DNA of 64,000 nt from Rhizobium rhizogenes NBRC 13257. GTDB taxonomy: Bacteria; Pseudomonadota; Alphaproteobacteria; Rhizobiales; Rhizobiaceae. The stretch covers positions 412,107 through 476,106 of the forward strand of contig NZ_BAYX01000006.1 in assembly GCF_000696095.1 (NCBI RefSeq). Direction: 5' to 3'. Each line of letters begins with the position of its first letter. The first letter of the stretch is position 1. The notes beneath the pieces were generated by a model. The model worked only from the letters and a program-made list of their open reading frames with translations, did no database searches and was not told the origin of the DNA. Below are positions 46,163 through 54,592 of this stretch, piece by piece. A program made the translations under genes and the position numbers.

Positions 46163-46449
46163 ATCTGCACTTCCGGAAATATAATTCGAGGTTCGTCGAT
46201 CGACATCTCTGAAATGAAGACCATGATCTCGTTTTAGACCGTGCAGTGCGTCTGGATATTTCCGACGATCTCTGAAGTAAGAATAATTTTAGGATTTTTG
46301 TTTCCGAAAGGGATGGGGGTGTCTTTCCGTTGGGTTTAGACACGTCAGTTGTTCCAAGCAGCATTGCTGGGGGAGCAAGGGGAAGGCGGGGTTGGCGCGT
46401 ACTCGGCGTCATTTTACCGAAAGTTTGTGAAATTCGCGCAATCCGTTAT

Positions 46450-46470
46450 TGCAATTCAGTCGCAATTGCA
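46450..46470. promoter_or_regulatory. Putative Mur box 1 (sitABCD promoter)
   Basis: Inverted repeat TGCAATT (46450-46456), 7-base spacer, AATTGCA (46464-46470). Same 7-7-7 layout as the sites at 46506 and 50724. Metal-dependent repression by Mur is the likely function. Confidence 0.6.
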
Positions 46471-46505
46471 TGATAGATACGCTGCGGAATATGGCAGGTA
46501 ATTAT

Positions 46506-46526
46506 TGCAAATAAGTTGCATTTGCA
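46506..46526. promoter_or_regulatory. Putative Mur box 2 (sitABCD promoter)
   Basis: Inverted repeat TGCAAAT (46506-46512), spacer AAGTTGC, ATTTGCA (46520-46526); one more matching base on each side. It lies 56 bp from box 1. Shares the 13-base run TGCATTTGCAAAA (46517-46529) with the mur promoter. Confidence 0.7.
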
Positions 46527-46727
46527 AAATGCGGGCCGGCGATTGTGGGGTCGCGATAGGGAGAGGCGGGGGCTGATCCAGTGACCGCTCCAAGCTTCAC
46601 CGGCTTGCGGGTATCTGCCGCAGCCGAACGGTATTTTGTGTGCCCCTGAAGGCCGACTGGTCAACCTGGTTGTCGGAATGGCGCGAATGTTCAGGTCAGA
46701 GCAAAGAAAATAAGGAGAGACAATTTC

Positions 46728-47657
46728 ATGTTTGATCGCGCCCGACGCAGGGTCCTTGCGGGATTGGCAGGTTTCGCGGCACTCGGCCTGATGGCAGGCG
46801 GTGTGGCCGCTGAGGAGGCAGCCAATCAGAAGTTCAAGGCGGTGACGACCTTCACGGTTATCGCCGACATGGCGAAGAATGTAGCGGGCGACGCTGCCAT
46901 AGTGGAATCGATCACCAAGCCCGGCGCCGAGATCCACGAATATCAGCCGACGCCCCGCGACATCCAGCGGGCGCAGGGCGCCCAGCTTCTCTTCTCGAAC
47001 GGTCTCAATCTCGAACTCTGGTTCCAGAAGTTCTATCGGCACCTGAAGGACGTTCCCGACGTCGTGGTCTCGACCGGCGTCGAGCCGATGGGCATCACGG
47101 AAGGCCCCTATAACGGTAAACCTAATCCGCATGCCTGGATGTCGCCGAAGAATGCGATCATCTATGTCGACAATATCCGCGACGCCTTCGTCAAATACGA
47201 CCCGAAGAACGCCGAGATCTACAAGGCCAACGCGGAGGCCTACAAGACGAAGATCGCGGCGACCATCGCGCCGATCCGCGAGAAGCTGGATACCATTCCG
47301 GAAGACAAGCGCTGGCTGGTTTCGAGTGAAGGCGCCTTTTCCTATCTGGCCCGCGATTTCGGCCTGAAGGAACTCTATCTCTGGCCGATCAATGCCGACC
47401 AGCAAGGCACCCCGCAGCAAGTGCGCAAGGTGGTCGATACTATGAGTGTCAACAAGATCAGCGCGGTCTTCAGCGAGAGCACCATCTCCGACAAGCCGGC
47501 CCGGCAGGTCGCACGCGAGACCGGCACCCATTATGGCGGCGTGCTCTATGTCGACTCCCTGAGCGAGGCCGATGGGCCGGTGCCGACCTATGTCGACCTC
47601 CTGCGCGTCACCTCCGACACCGTGGCGAAGGGGCTGGCCGAGGGGCTGTCGCAATGA
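46728..47657 (+). CDS. sitA: Manganese/iron ABC transporter substrate-binding protein
   Basis: 309 residues, cluster A-I (ZnuA/SitA) binding protein. The signal peptide [28 protein letters not shown] has an Arg-rich N-region. Metal ligands are expected at His in [12 protein letters not shown], His in PNPHAWMSP, Glu in [15 protein letters not shown] and Asp in [12 protein letters not shown]. There is no His-rich loop, unlike ZnuA, which favours Mn/Fe over Zn. AAGGAGAGA lies 7 bases before ATG 46728. Its stop overlaps the sitB start (ATGA). Confidence 0.92.
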   Translation: MFDRARRRVLAGLAGFAALGLMAGGVAAEEAANQKFKAVTTFTVIADMAKNVAGDAAIVESITKPGAEIHEYQPTPRDIQRAQGAQLLFSNGLNLELWFQKFYRHLKDVPDVVVSTGVEPMGITEGPYNGKPNPHAWMSPKNAIIYVDNIRDAFVKYDPKNAEIYKANAEAYKTKIAATIAPIREKLDTIPEDKRWLVSSEGAFSYLARDFGLKELYLWPINADQQGTPQQVRKVVDTMSVNKISAVFSESTISDKPARQVARETGTHYGGVLYVDSLSEADGPVPTYVDLLRVTSDTVAKGLAEGLSQ

Positions 47658-48493
47658 ACGCGGTCGCTACCCGCATCTCCCCAGCACCTGCGGATGCGGG
47701 GGGCGGCATTTTCGTGAAGGATGCCACCGTCACCTATCGCAACGGCCATACGGCACTGCGCGATGCCAGCTTCAAGGTGCCAGAAGGCACCATCACAGCA
47801 CTGGTCGGCGTCAATGGCTCCGGCAAATCAACGCTCTTCAAGGCGATCATGGGTTTCGTGCATCTGGCAAAGGGCGAGATTTCGGTCTTGGGAATGCCGG
47901 TCAAACAGGCGCTGCGGCAAAATCTCGTGGCCTATGTACCGCAGGCGGAAGAGGTCGACTGGAATTTCCCGGTCCTGGTCGAGGATGTCGTCATGATGGG
48001 TCGCTATGGCCATATGGGCATGATGCGGATTGCGAAGGCGGCCGATCATGAAGCCGTATCCAGGGCGCTTGCGCGCGTCGACATGAGCGAATTCCGCAAA
48101 CGCCAGATCGGCGAATTGTCCGGCGGGCAGAAGAAACGCGTCTTTCTGGCTCGTGCTCTGGCGCAGGATAGCCGTGTCATCCTGCTCGACGAGCCCTTCA
48201 CCGGTGTCGACGTGAAGACCGAGGAAGCCATTGTCAAATTGCTGCGTTCGCTGCGCGACGATGGCCGGGTGATGTTGGTCTCGACGCACAATCTCGGCTC
48301 CGTGCCGGAGTTCTGCGATCGCACCGTGCTCATCAAGGGCACGGTGCTCGCCTATGGGCCGACCGACGAGACCTTCACGCAAGAAAATCTCGAAAGGACC
48401 TTCGGCGGCGTGCTTCGCCATTTCGTGCTGAACGGTCCGGCCGGCAAGCCACCGGCACATGTCTCCGCGAGTGAGCATGGAGAGCGTGTCTGA
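47654..48493 (+). CDS. sitB: Manganese/iron ABC transporter ATP-binding protein
   Basis: 279 residues. Walker [10 protein letters not shown] near 57-65, Q-loop [14 protein letters not shown], signature [14 protein letters not shown], Walker [21 protein letters not shown]. The GVNGSGKS and QAEEVDW variants are typical of metal-type ABC ATPases. Overlaps sitA by 4 bases and sitC by 1. Confidence 0.93.
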   Translation: MNAVATRISPAPADAGGGIFVKDATVTYRNGHTALRDASFKVPEGTITALVGVNGSGKSTLFKAIMGFVHLAKGEISVLGMPVKQALRQNLVAYVPQAEEVDWNFPVLVEDVVMMGRYGHMGMMRIAKAADHEAVSRALARVDMSEFRKRQIGELSGGQKKRVFLARALAQDSRVILLDEPFTGVDVKTEEAIVKLLRSLRDDGRVMLVSTHNLGSVPEFCDRTVLIKGTVLAYGPTDETFTQENLERTFGGVLRHFVLNGPAGKPPAHVSASEHGERV

Positions 48494-49350
48494 TGGCCTC
48501 CCTTCTCGAACCCTTCGGCTACAATTACATGCTCAACGCCATGTGGGTTTCGGCGCTGGTGGGCGCGGTCTGTGCGTTTCTCTCTTGCTTCCTGATGTTG
48601 AAGGGCTGGTCGCTGATCGGCGATGCGCTGTCTCACTCGATCGTGCCCGGCGTTGCCGGCGCCTACATGCTCGGACTTCCCTTTTCGATCGGCGCCTTCT
48701 TTTCCGGCGGGCTTGCGGCGGCGGCGATGCTGTTCCTGAACCAGCGGACGAAACTGAAGGAAGACGCCATTATCGGGCTGATCTTCTCCTCCTTCTTCGG
48801 GCTTGGCCTGTTCATCGTTTCGCTCAAGCCCGCGGCGGTAAACATTCAGACCATCGTGCTCGGCAATATCCTTGCCATCACGCCGGAGGACACGCTCCAG
48901 CTCGCCATTATCGGCTTCGTTTCGCTCGCCATCCTGCTGGTGAAATGGAAGGACCTGATGGTGACATTCTTCGACGAGACCCATGCCCGTTCGATCGGCC
49001 TCAATCCGACAGCACTCAAGATCCTGTTCTTCACGCTGCTCTCGGCCTCGACGGTCGCAGCACTTCAGACCGTCGGCGCCTTTCTGGTGATCTGCATGGT
49101 GGTGACCCCCGGAGCGACTGCCTATCTGCTGACGGATCGCTTCCCACGGCTGCTCATCATTGCGGTCGCGATCGGGGCAGTGACCAGCTTCGTCGGCGCT
49201 TATGCGAGTTATTTTCTCGATGGCGCCACCGGCGGCATCATCATCGTGCTCCAGACGCTGATCTTCCTCGTCGCCTTCTTTTTCGCACCCAAGCACGGCA
49301 TGCTGGCAGCCCGACGCAGGGCGGCGGAAGGGCGGGAGGTGACACCATGA
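48493..49350 (+). CDS. sitC: Manganese/iron ABC transporter permease
   Basis: 285 residues, eight or nine membrane helices of the ABC-3 family. Conserved start SCFLMLKGWSLIGDALSHSIVPGVAGAYMLG and VGAFLVICMVVTPGATAYLLTDR. Pairs with SitD. Its stop overlaps the sitD start as ATGA. Confidence 0.92.
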   Translation: MASLLEPFGYNYMLNAMWVSALVGAVCAFLSCFLMLKGWSLIGDALSHSIVPGVAGAYMLGLPFSIGAFFSGGLAAAAMLFLNQRTKLKEDAIIGLIFSSFFGLGLFIVSLKPAAVNIQTIVLGNILAITPEDTLQLAIIGFVSLAILLVKWKDLMVTFFDETHARSIGLNPTALKILFFTLLSASTVAALQTVGAFLVICMVVTPGATAYLLTDRFPRLLIIAVAIGAVTSFVGAYASYFLDGATGGIIIVLQTLIFLVAFFFAPKHGMLAARRRAAEGREVTP

Positions 49351-50192
49351 ATGCTCTATCCACCCTGCTGGGACCGTTCCAGTTCGACTTCATGGTCAAC
49401 GCCTTGATCATCTCGGTGCTGATTGCGGTGCCGACGGCGCTGCTGTCTTGCTTCCTGGTGCTCAAGGGCTGGGCTCTCATGGGAGACGCCATGAGCCATG
49501 CGGTGTTTCCGGGCGTGGTCATCGCCTATATCGTCGGCTTTCCCCTGGCGGTCGGCGCCTTTGCCGCCGGCATGGTCTGCGCTCTTGCGACCGGCTTCCT
49601 CAAAGACAACAGCCGCATCAAGCAGGATACGGTGATGGGCATCGTGTTCTCGGGCATGTTCGGGTTCGGTCTGGTCCTCTATGTGAAAATCCAGTCCGAG
49701 GTGCATCTCGATCATATCCTGTTTGGCGACATGCTCGGAATCGGATGGCAGGACATCATGGAAACCGCGGCCGTTGCGGTGCTGGCGGCGGCCGTCATCG
49801 CGGTCAAGTGGCGTGACCTGCTGCTGCATGCCTTTGACCCGGCGCAGGCAAGGGCAGTCGGTCTAAGGGTCAACCTGCTGCACTATGGTCTGCTCTGCCT
49901 GCTATCGCTGACGATCGTGGCGACGCTGCAGTCGGTGGGCATCATTCTCGCCATCTCCCTGCTGATCGCGCCCGGTGCCATCGCCTATCTATTGGCGCGC
50001 AGGTTCAGCGTCATGCTCGTTCTATCGGTGGTGATTGCGGTGACGGCAGCATTTTCCGGCGTCTATCTGTCCTTCTTCATCGACAGTGCACCGGCTCCAA
50101 CCATCGTGCTGCTGCTCGCCATCACTTTCGTCGGCGCTTTCCTCTATGCCTCTCGCAAGGCGGTGCGGACGGAAGCACACGAGACGGCGTAG
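49347..50192 (+). CDS. sitD: Manganese/iron ABC transporter permease, second subunit
   Basis: 281 residues from ATG 49347; the frame is open much further upstream but that lies within sitC. Same ABC-3 pattern as SitC (SCFLVLKGWALMGDAMSHAVFPGVVIAYIVG, VGIILAISLLIAPGAIAYLL), so the two are diverged duplicates forming a heterodimer. Last gene of sitABCD, convergent with mur. Confidence 0.92.
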   Translation: MNALSTLLGPFQFDFMVNALIISVLIAVPTALLSCFLVLKGWALMGDAMSHAVFPGVVIAYIVGFPLAVGAFAAGMVCALATGFLKDNSRIKQDTVMGIVFSGMFGFGLVLYVKIQSEVHLDHILFGDMLGIGWQDIMETAAVAVLAAAVIAVKWRDLLLHAFDPAQARAVGLRVNLLHYGLLCLLSLTIVATLQSVGIILAISLLIAPGAIAYLLARRFSVMLVLSVVIAVTAAFSGVYLSFFIDSAPAPTIVLLLAITFVGAFLYASRKAVRTEAHETA

Positions 50193-50227
50193 GGAGATTT
50201 TTGCGGAAGTGCCTTGGAGGCGGTTTA

Positions 50228-50677
50228 CTAGACCGTTTCCTTGCCCTTCCTGGGCGGGCGCCTCTTGTCGATCGGCTTGACGTAGATTTCCAGCCTGTGG
50301 CTGACGATCGTGAAGCCGTGCTGGCGGGCGATCTCTTCCTGCAGCCGCTCGATTTCGTCGGAGCGGAATTCGATCAGATCGCCGGTTTCGACATTGATCA
50401 GATGGTCATGATGCTCCTGATCGGCGCTCTCGAAGCGAGCTCGGCCATCGCCGAAGGTATGCTTTTCCAGCACGCCCTTTTCCTGCAGCAAATTGACGGT
50501 GCGATAGACGGTGGCGATCGCAATGCCCGGATCGATCTCGCTGACCCGCCGATGCAGCTCCACCGCGTCGGGATGATCCGACGCATCGGACAGAACCTGC
50601 ATGATGATCTTCCGTGGTCCGGTCAGACGGAGCCCGTTTTCCTTGCAGAGTGCGGCTATGTCCTTCTTGAAGTGCAT
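50228..50677 (-). CDS. mur: Fur-family manganese-responsive regulator
   Basis: 149 residues. Winged helix with ATVYRTVNLLQEKGVLEKHTFGDGRARFE; metal site HHDHLINVETGDLIEF, the Fur hallmark; no C-terminal CxxC pair. In rhizobia the Fur homologue next to sitABCD is Mur, which represses sit genes when Mn is sufficient. The convergent location beside sitD and shared 21-bp motifs support this. Confidence 0.9.
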   Translation of the reverse strand: MHFKKDIAALCKENGLRLTGPRKIIMQVLSDASDHPDAVELHRRVSEIDPGIAIATVYRTVNLLQEKGVLEKHTFGDGRARFESADQEHHDHLINVETGDLIEFRSDEIERLQEEIARQHGFTIVSHRLEIYVKPIDKRRPPRKGKETV

Positions 50678-50723
50678 GAGTATGTCGGCCGGATCAGGTT
50701 CGGTTGGGGATGGACCGCTCTAA

Positions 50724-50744
50724 CGCAGTTGAGCTGCATTTGCA
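50724..50744. promoter_or_regulatory. Putative Mur box 3 (mur promoter)
   Basis: CGCAGTT (50724-50730), spacer GAGCTGC, ATTTGCA (50738-50744). The right arm is identical to box 2, the left arm degenerate, and the spacer matches that of box 2 at 5 of 7 positions. It lies 47 bases upstream of the mur start, where it would autoregulate mur. Confidence 0.6.
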
Positions 50745-50756
50745 AAAAGACAATGG

Positions 50757-50780
50757 AGCCTGATGTCTAAACATCGGGCT
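50757..50780 (-). terminator. Hairpin downstream of the sox/mgd operon
   Basis: 10-bp stem AGCCTGATGT (50757-50766) / ACATCGGGCT (50771-50780) with one wobble pair and a CTAA loop. It lies 45 bases beyond the last gene of the operon on the minus strand and just upstream of the mur promoter motif. Likely terminator that insulates mur from sox read-through. Confidence 0.55.
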
Positions 50781-50824
50781 TTCAGGCGAACAGGGGCCTT
50801 GATAGGGGAGCCTTATGGGGCGGA

Positions 50825-51379
50825 TTAAGATAACCCGTTGAGAACGCGCAAAGCACCGAGCGAAGTCACCAGGGCTTCGAGTTCCTCGTAGAGCGCTTCG
50901 GCAAAGCTGCGCAGCACTGTCAGCTCGAAACTGTCAACACCGGTGCGCGTCAGCTGCAGCGAGATATGGCCGAACAGCGTGACGGCCGAGCGTCCCTCCG
51001 GAAACGCCGAGGGATGAAGATCGACGGCCGTGCCCCTGGCGAGCAGTTCAGCCGCCTGCGGGCCGGAGAGGCCGATGCGGACGCGGCCATGGCTCTGGTC
51101 GGAGACGAAGGCGCTCCCTTGCAGGGTCGAAGAAAGGGCTGCGAGGCGCGACGGCGGAAGCGGATCATCGCCGGCGATGAACCATTGCCGGTATCCGGTG
51201 GAGCGGATTGTGCTCGCTTCAAGCTCGGTTGCCTGAAACCGGCCAGCGAGACCTTCGGCATCGATTGCGCCCATGACATGCAGCAGATGGCCTTCCGGCA
51301 GTGGTTCCAAGCGGATGCCCGGACCTTGCAAGGCGGCCTTGCCGGCAAGCACCGGTCTGTGTTCGGGGCGGTCAAGCAT
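50825..51379 (-). CDS. soxG: Sarcosine oxidase gamma subunit / N-methylglutamate dehydrogenase MgdD-like
   Basis: 184 residues from ATG 51379, which overlaps the alpha-subunit stop by 8 bases; a longer frame to 51493 lies inside the alpha gene. Small GcvT-like subunit with the gamma pattern: ASTIRSTGYRQWFIAG, RVRIGLSGPQAAELLARGTAVDLHPSAFPEG, VDSFELTVLRSFAEALYEEL. Structural subunit of the heterotetramer; last gene of the operon. See the alpha subunit for the substrate question. Confidence 0.87.
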   Translation of the reverse strand: MLDRPEHRPVLAGKAALQGPGIRLEPLPEGHLLHVMGAIDAEGLAGRFQATELEASTIRSTGYRQWFIAGDDPLPPSRLAALSSTLQGSAFVSDQSHGRVRIGLSGPQAAELLARGTAVDLHPSAFPEGRSAVTLFGHISLQLTRTGVDSFELTVLRSFAEALYEELEALVTSLGALRVLNGLS

Positions 51380-54305
51380 GGAGCTTCTCGTTTTCAGGAT
51401 CGATGAAGACTGGGCTGCAGAGCAGCCCCTCGGTAAATTCGTTTCGAAGACCGTTCCATACCATGACCTTCTCGCCGATGCGTTCCGGGCCATGCTTGAC
51501 CAGCGTCAGGCCGATCGTATGGCCGAGGGTCGGCGAGAAGGCACTGGAGGTGACATAGCCCTGGTCGTTTTCGAGCGTCGCCGCCGCGCCATCCGCCAGG
51601 ATATGCGCGCCGGTGCGGAAGCTCGTCGCCGGGTCGAGCGGCTTGACACCGACGAGGCGGGGACGGTCAGACGATTGCAGACCCTCGCGGGCGAGCATGG
51701 CCTTACCGATGAAATCCGTCTTGGTCGCCGAGACCATGCGGCCGAAGCCGAGATCGCCTGGTGTCACCGTGCCGTTGATCTCGGCATGGGTGACATGGCC
51801 CTTCTCGATACGCATGACGCCGAGTGCTTCGGCGCCATAGGGGCAGATGCCGTGCTTTTCGCCAGCCTGCATGATGGCATCGGCCACCCATTCGCCATAA
51901 CCGGCGGGCACGGCGAGTTCATAGGCAAGTTCGCCGGAAAAGGAGATGCGGAAGAGCCGGCCTTCGAGCTTGCCGCTAAAGAGCGTCACCGGACGGGCGC
52001 TCATGAAGGGGAAGGCGGCATCCGACAGATCCTCGTCGACGATCTCGGAAAGGATCGCCCGCGATTTCGGACCGGCGACCGCCATCTGCGCCCATTGGTC
52101 GGTCGAGGAGGCGAAGTAGACCTCAAGCTCCGGCCAGAGCGTCTGGGCGCAGAATTCGAGATGAGTGAGTACGCCGGCGGCGAGTGCCGTCGTCGTCGTC
52201 ATGAAGAAATGCTCTTCGCTGAGCCGGCTGGTGGTGCCGTCATCATAGATCATACCGTCTTCGCGCAGCATGATGCCATAGCGCGCCTTGCCGACGGCAA
52301 GCTTGGCAAAGCCGTTGCAATAGATGCGGTCGAGAAAGGTCGCGGCATCCTTGCCGTGGATCTCGATCTTACCGAGCGTCGAGACATCGCAGATCCCGGC
52401 ATTCTTGCGAATATTCAGCACTTCGCGATCAACGCTTTCGCGCCATGTCGTCTCGCCTTGGCGCGGGAACCAGGAGGAGCGATACCAGAGGCCGGTCTCC
52501 ACGAAAGTGGCGCCATTCTTCTTGGCCCAGTTGTGCAGCGGCGACTTGCGGGCCGGCTGGAAATGCTTGCCGCGCGAGGCGCCGGTGAGCGCCCCGAAGG
52601 AGACTGGCGTATAGAAGGGCCGGAATGTGGTGGTGCCGACTTCGCCGGGCGAGACGCCGCGCGCTTCGGAGAGAATGCCGATGGCGTTGATATTGGAGAG
52701 CTTGCCCTGATCGGTCGCCATGCCGTTGGTGGTATAGCGCTTGGCGAGTTCGACATGCCCATAGCCTTCGCGCACGGCAAGGCCGAGATCTTTCAAGTTC
52801 ACGTCGTTCTGATAATCGACGAAAGCCTTGCCCTTGCCGCCTTTGACATACCAGAGCGCGGTGCTGGCGGCAGAGGCTTCTTCTGCCGGGACGAAAGCGG
52901 GCGTGATCCTGCCGAAACCGATCGCTTCCAGCGCCTCGGCGGCTTTGCGCGCACCATCGCCGAGGCAGGCTTCCGTGGTGGCGAGACCAGTTGCGGAGCC
53001 GGCAATCAGCAAGCCTTCCTGCCGCTCCGGCGCCAGGAAGGCGGCTTGCTCATCGGACCAGACGGGTCTTGCTCCGCGGTGGCAGGCAAGGTGGATGATC
53101 GGGCTCCAGCCGCCTGACATCGCCAGCGCATCGGCCTCGATGTCCTGCATGCCGGACGCCGTTGCAATGGTCACGCGGCGCAATTGCTTGCCGCCATGCG
53201 CGTCGACGATGCATCCCCCGGAGAAGACAGGCGCCTTGCCGCTCCAGCTTTCGCCGCCGCTGCTGCGGTTGTCGACGATGGCGGCAACTTCGACGCCGGC
53301 CGCTTCAAGATCGGCGGCTGTGTGGTAGCCGGATTGGTTGGTGGTGAAGATGACGGTTCGGGCGCCGGGCGTGACGGCCTGGCGGTTGAGATAGCTGCGC
53401 ATGGCGCCGGCCATCATCACACCCGGAATGTCGTTGCCGCCGAAGACAAGGGGACGTTCCTCCGCGCCGGTGGCAAGGATCGCTTGCTTGGCGATGATGC
53501 GCCAGAGCCGTTCGACCGGGCGCTGCGGATCGGGCAATGCCACATGTTTCTGCACGCGCTCGACCGCACCGAAGACATTGTCGTCGTACCAACCGATGAC
53601 GGTGGTGCGCGGCAGGAGCTGCACGTTCGGCAGCGTCGCGAGTTCGTCGAGAATGTCCTGCAAGGTAGAGCCGGTCTCGCAAAGCAGGCTGCCGCCAAGG
53701 GCAAAATTCTCGTCGGCAAGGAGGACGCGGGCGCCAGCGCGCGCCGCCGTCAGCGCGGCGGCAAGGCCGGTCGGTCCCGCGCCGATCACCAACAGGTCGC
53801 AATGCGCCCAGCACTTCTCATAGGAATCCGGATCGGCTTCATAGGATGCTTTCCCAAGCCCGGCAGCCTTGCGGATTATTGGCTCGTAGACTTTCTCCCA
53901 GAAGGCAGCCGGCCACATGAAAGTCTTGTAGTAGAAACCGGCTCCGAGGAAGGGCGAGAGCAGGCCGTTGACGGCGCCGACATCGAAGCCGAGCGAAGGC
54001 CAGCGGTTTTGGCTGCGGGCAATCAAGCCGTCATAGAGATCGATCATCGTGGCGCGGCTGTTGGCTTCCGTCCGGCCGCCGGATCCGGTCGTCACCAGCG
54101 CGTTGGGTTCGGCCGCACCCGCCGTCAGGATGCCGCGCGGCCGATGATATTTGAAGCTGCGGCCGACGAGCTGGATGCCGTTGGCCAGCAGAGCAGACGC
54201 CAGCGTATCGCCGGGATGGCCGCTCAGAGGCTTGCCGTCGAAGGTGAAATTGACGGTTTTGGAGCGGTCGATCCGACCGCCAGAGGGAAGGCGATAGCTG
54301 GTCAT
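51372..54305 (-). CDS. soxA: Sarcosine oxidase alpha subunit / N-methylglutamate dehydrogenase MgdC-like
   Basis: 977 residues, normal for the large subunit. Order: N-terminal ubiquitin/ferredoxin-like part with FTFDGKPLSGHPGDTLASALLANG, a dinucleotide-binding domain with VIGAGPTGLAAALTAARAGARVLLADE near 171, a central redox region, and a C-terminal GcvT-like tetrahydrofolate domain (CDVSTLGKIEIHGKDAATFLDRIY onward). The enzyme demethylates a secondary N-methyl amino acid and passes the methyl carbon to tetrahydrofolate as methylene-THF. Sarcosine and N-methylglutamate enzymes share this architecture; the mgsABC-gmaS genes 3.5 kb away favour N-methylglutamate, but sequence alone does not decide. 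Confidence 0.9.
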   Translation of the reverse strand: MTSYRLPSGGRIDRSKTVNFTFDGKPLSGHPGDTLASALLANGIQLVGRSFKYHRPRGILTAGAAEPNALVTTGSGGRTEANSRATMIDLYDGLIARSQNRWPSLGFDVGAVNGLLSPFLGAGFYYKTFMWPAAFWEKVYEPIIRKAAGLGKASYEADPDSYEKCWAHCDLLVIGAGPTGLAAALTAARAGARVLLADENFALGGSLLCETGSTLQDILDELATLPNVQLLPRTTVIGWYDDNVFGAVERVQKHVALPDPQRPVERLWRIIAKQAILATGAEERPLVFGGNDIPGVMMAGAMRSYLNRQAVTPGARTVIFTTNQSGYHTAADLEAAGVEVAAIVDNRSSGGESWSGKAPVFSGGCIVDAHGGKQLRRVTIATASGMQDIEADALAMSGGWSPIIHLACHRGARPVWSDEQAAFLAPERQEGLLIAGSATGLATTEACLGDGARKAAEALEAIGFGRITPAFVPAEEASAASTALWYVKGGKGKAFVDYQNDVNLKDLGLAVREGYGHVELAKRYTTNGMATDQGKLSNINAIGILSEARGVSPGEVGTTTFRPFYTPVSFGALTGASRGKHFQPARKSPLHNWAKKNGATFVETGLWYRSSWFPRQGETTWRESVDREVLNIRKNAGICDVSTLGKIEIHGKDAATFLDRIYCNGFAKLAVGKARYGIMLREDGMIYDDGTTSRLSEEHFFMTTTTALAAGVLTHLEFCAQTLWPELEVYFASSTDQWAQMAVAGPKSRAILSEIVDEDLSDAAFPFMSARPVTLFSGKLEGRLFRISFSGELAYELAVPAGYGEWVADAIMQAGEKHGICPYGAEALGVMRIEKGHVTHAEINGTVTPGDLGFGRMVSATKTDFIGKAMLAREGLQSSDRPRLVGVKPLDPATSFRTGAHILADGAAATLENDQGYVTSSAFSPTLGHTIGLTLVKHGPERIGEKVMVWNGLRNEFTEGLLCSPVFIDPENEKLHA

Positions 54306-54580
54306 GCCTGGCCTCCGAGCTTGGCGAGCGCAGCGTCGCTGACCTCATGAACGGTATGGGTGACGGTATCGCGCTCAACGATCAGCCAGCGGCGGCAACC
54401 GGACGAGTGATGCCAATATTCCTTATGAGCACCCCTCGGATTCTCGCGCAGGTAGACATAGTCGTACCAAGCCTCCGCGCCGGCATCGGGGGCGGGGCGG
54501 GTCAGGCTCGCGTCACCCTTGATGGTGAACTCCTCTTTGGGACGCTGGCCGCAGTGAGGGCAGGTAATCAGGCTTGCCAT
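54302..54580 (-). CDS. soxD: Sarcosine oxidase delta subunit / N-methylglutamate dehydrogenase MgdB-like
   Basis: 92-residue zinc-binding subunit: Cys7 and Cys10 in CPHCGQR, then His57/58 and Cys62 in EYWHHSSGCRRW. The central DYVYLRENPRGAHKEYW is a delta-subunit hallmark. Overlaps the alpha start by ATGA and follows the beta gene by 12 bases. Confidence 0.9.
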   Translation of the reverse strand: MASLITCPHCGQRPKEEFTIKGDASLTRPAPDAGAEAWYDYVYLRENPRGAHKEYWHHSSGCRRWLIVERDTVTHTVHEVSDAALAKLGGQA

Positions 54581-54592
54581 GTCGTCATGTCC

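Larger units (their letters stand above)
46163..46727. other. 565-bp intergenic region upstream of sitA
   Basis: Divergent region between the GT2 gene and sitA. It contains two matching 21-bp inverted repeats (annotated separately) and the sitA ribosome-binding site AAGGAGAGA at 46712-46720. From the repeats to sitA is about 200 bases, so sitA has a long leader or the promoter lies downstream of the repeats. I see no supportable gene. Confidence 0.5.

Noticed and set aside
46041..46412. Minus-strand 123-codon frame spanning the GT2 start
   Set aside because: Runs in another frame across the start of the GT2 gene, has a Ser/Arg-rich unlikely composition and no ribosome-binding site.
51273..53117. 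614-codon plus-strand frame inside the sarcosine-oxidase alpha gene
   Set aside because: Lies opposite a 977-residue protein with full family motifs; no domain or ribosome-binding site.
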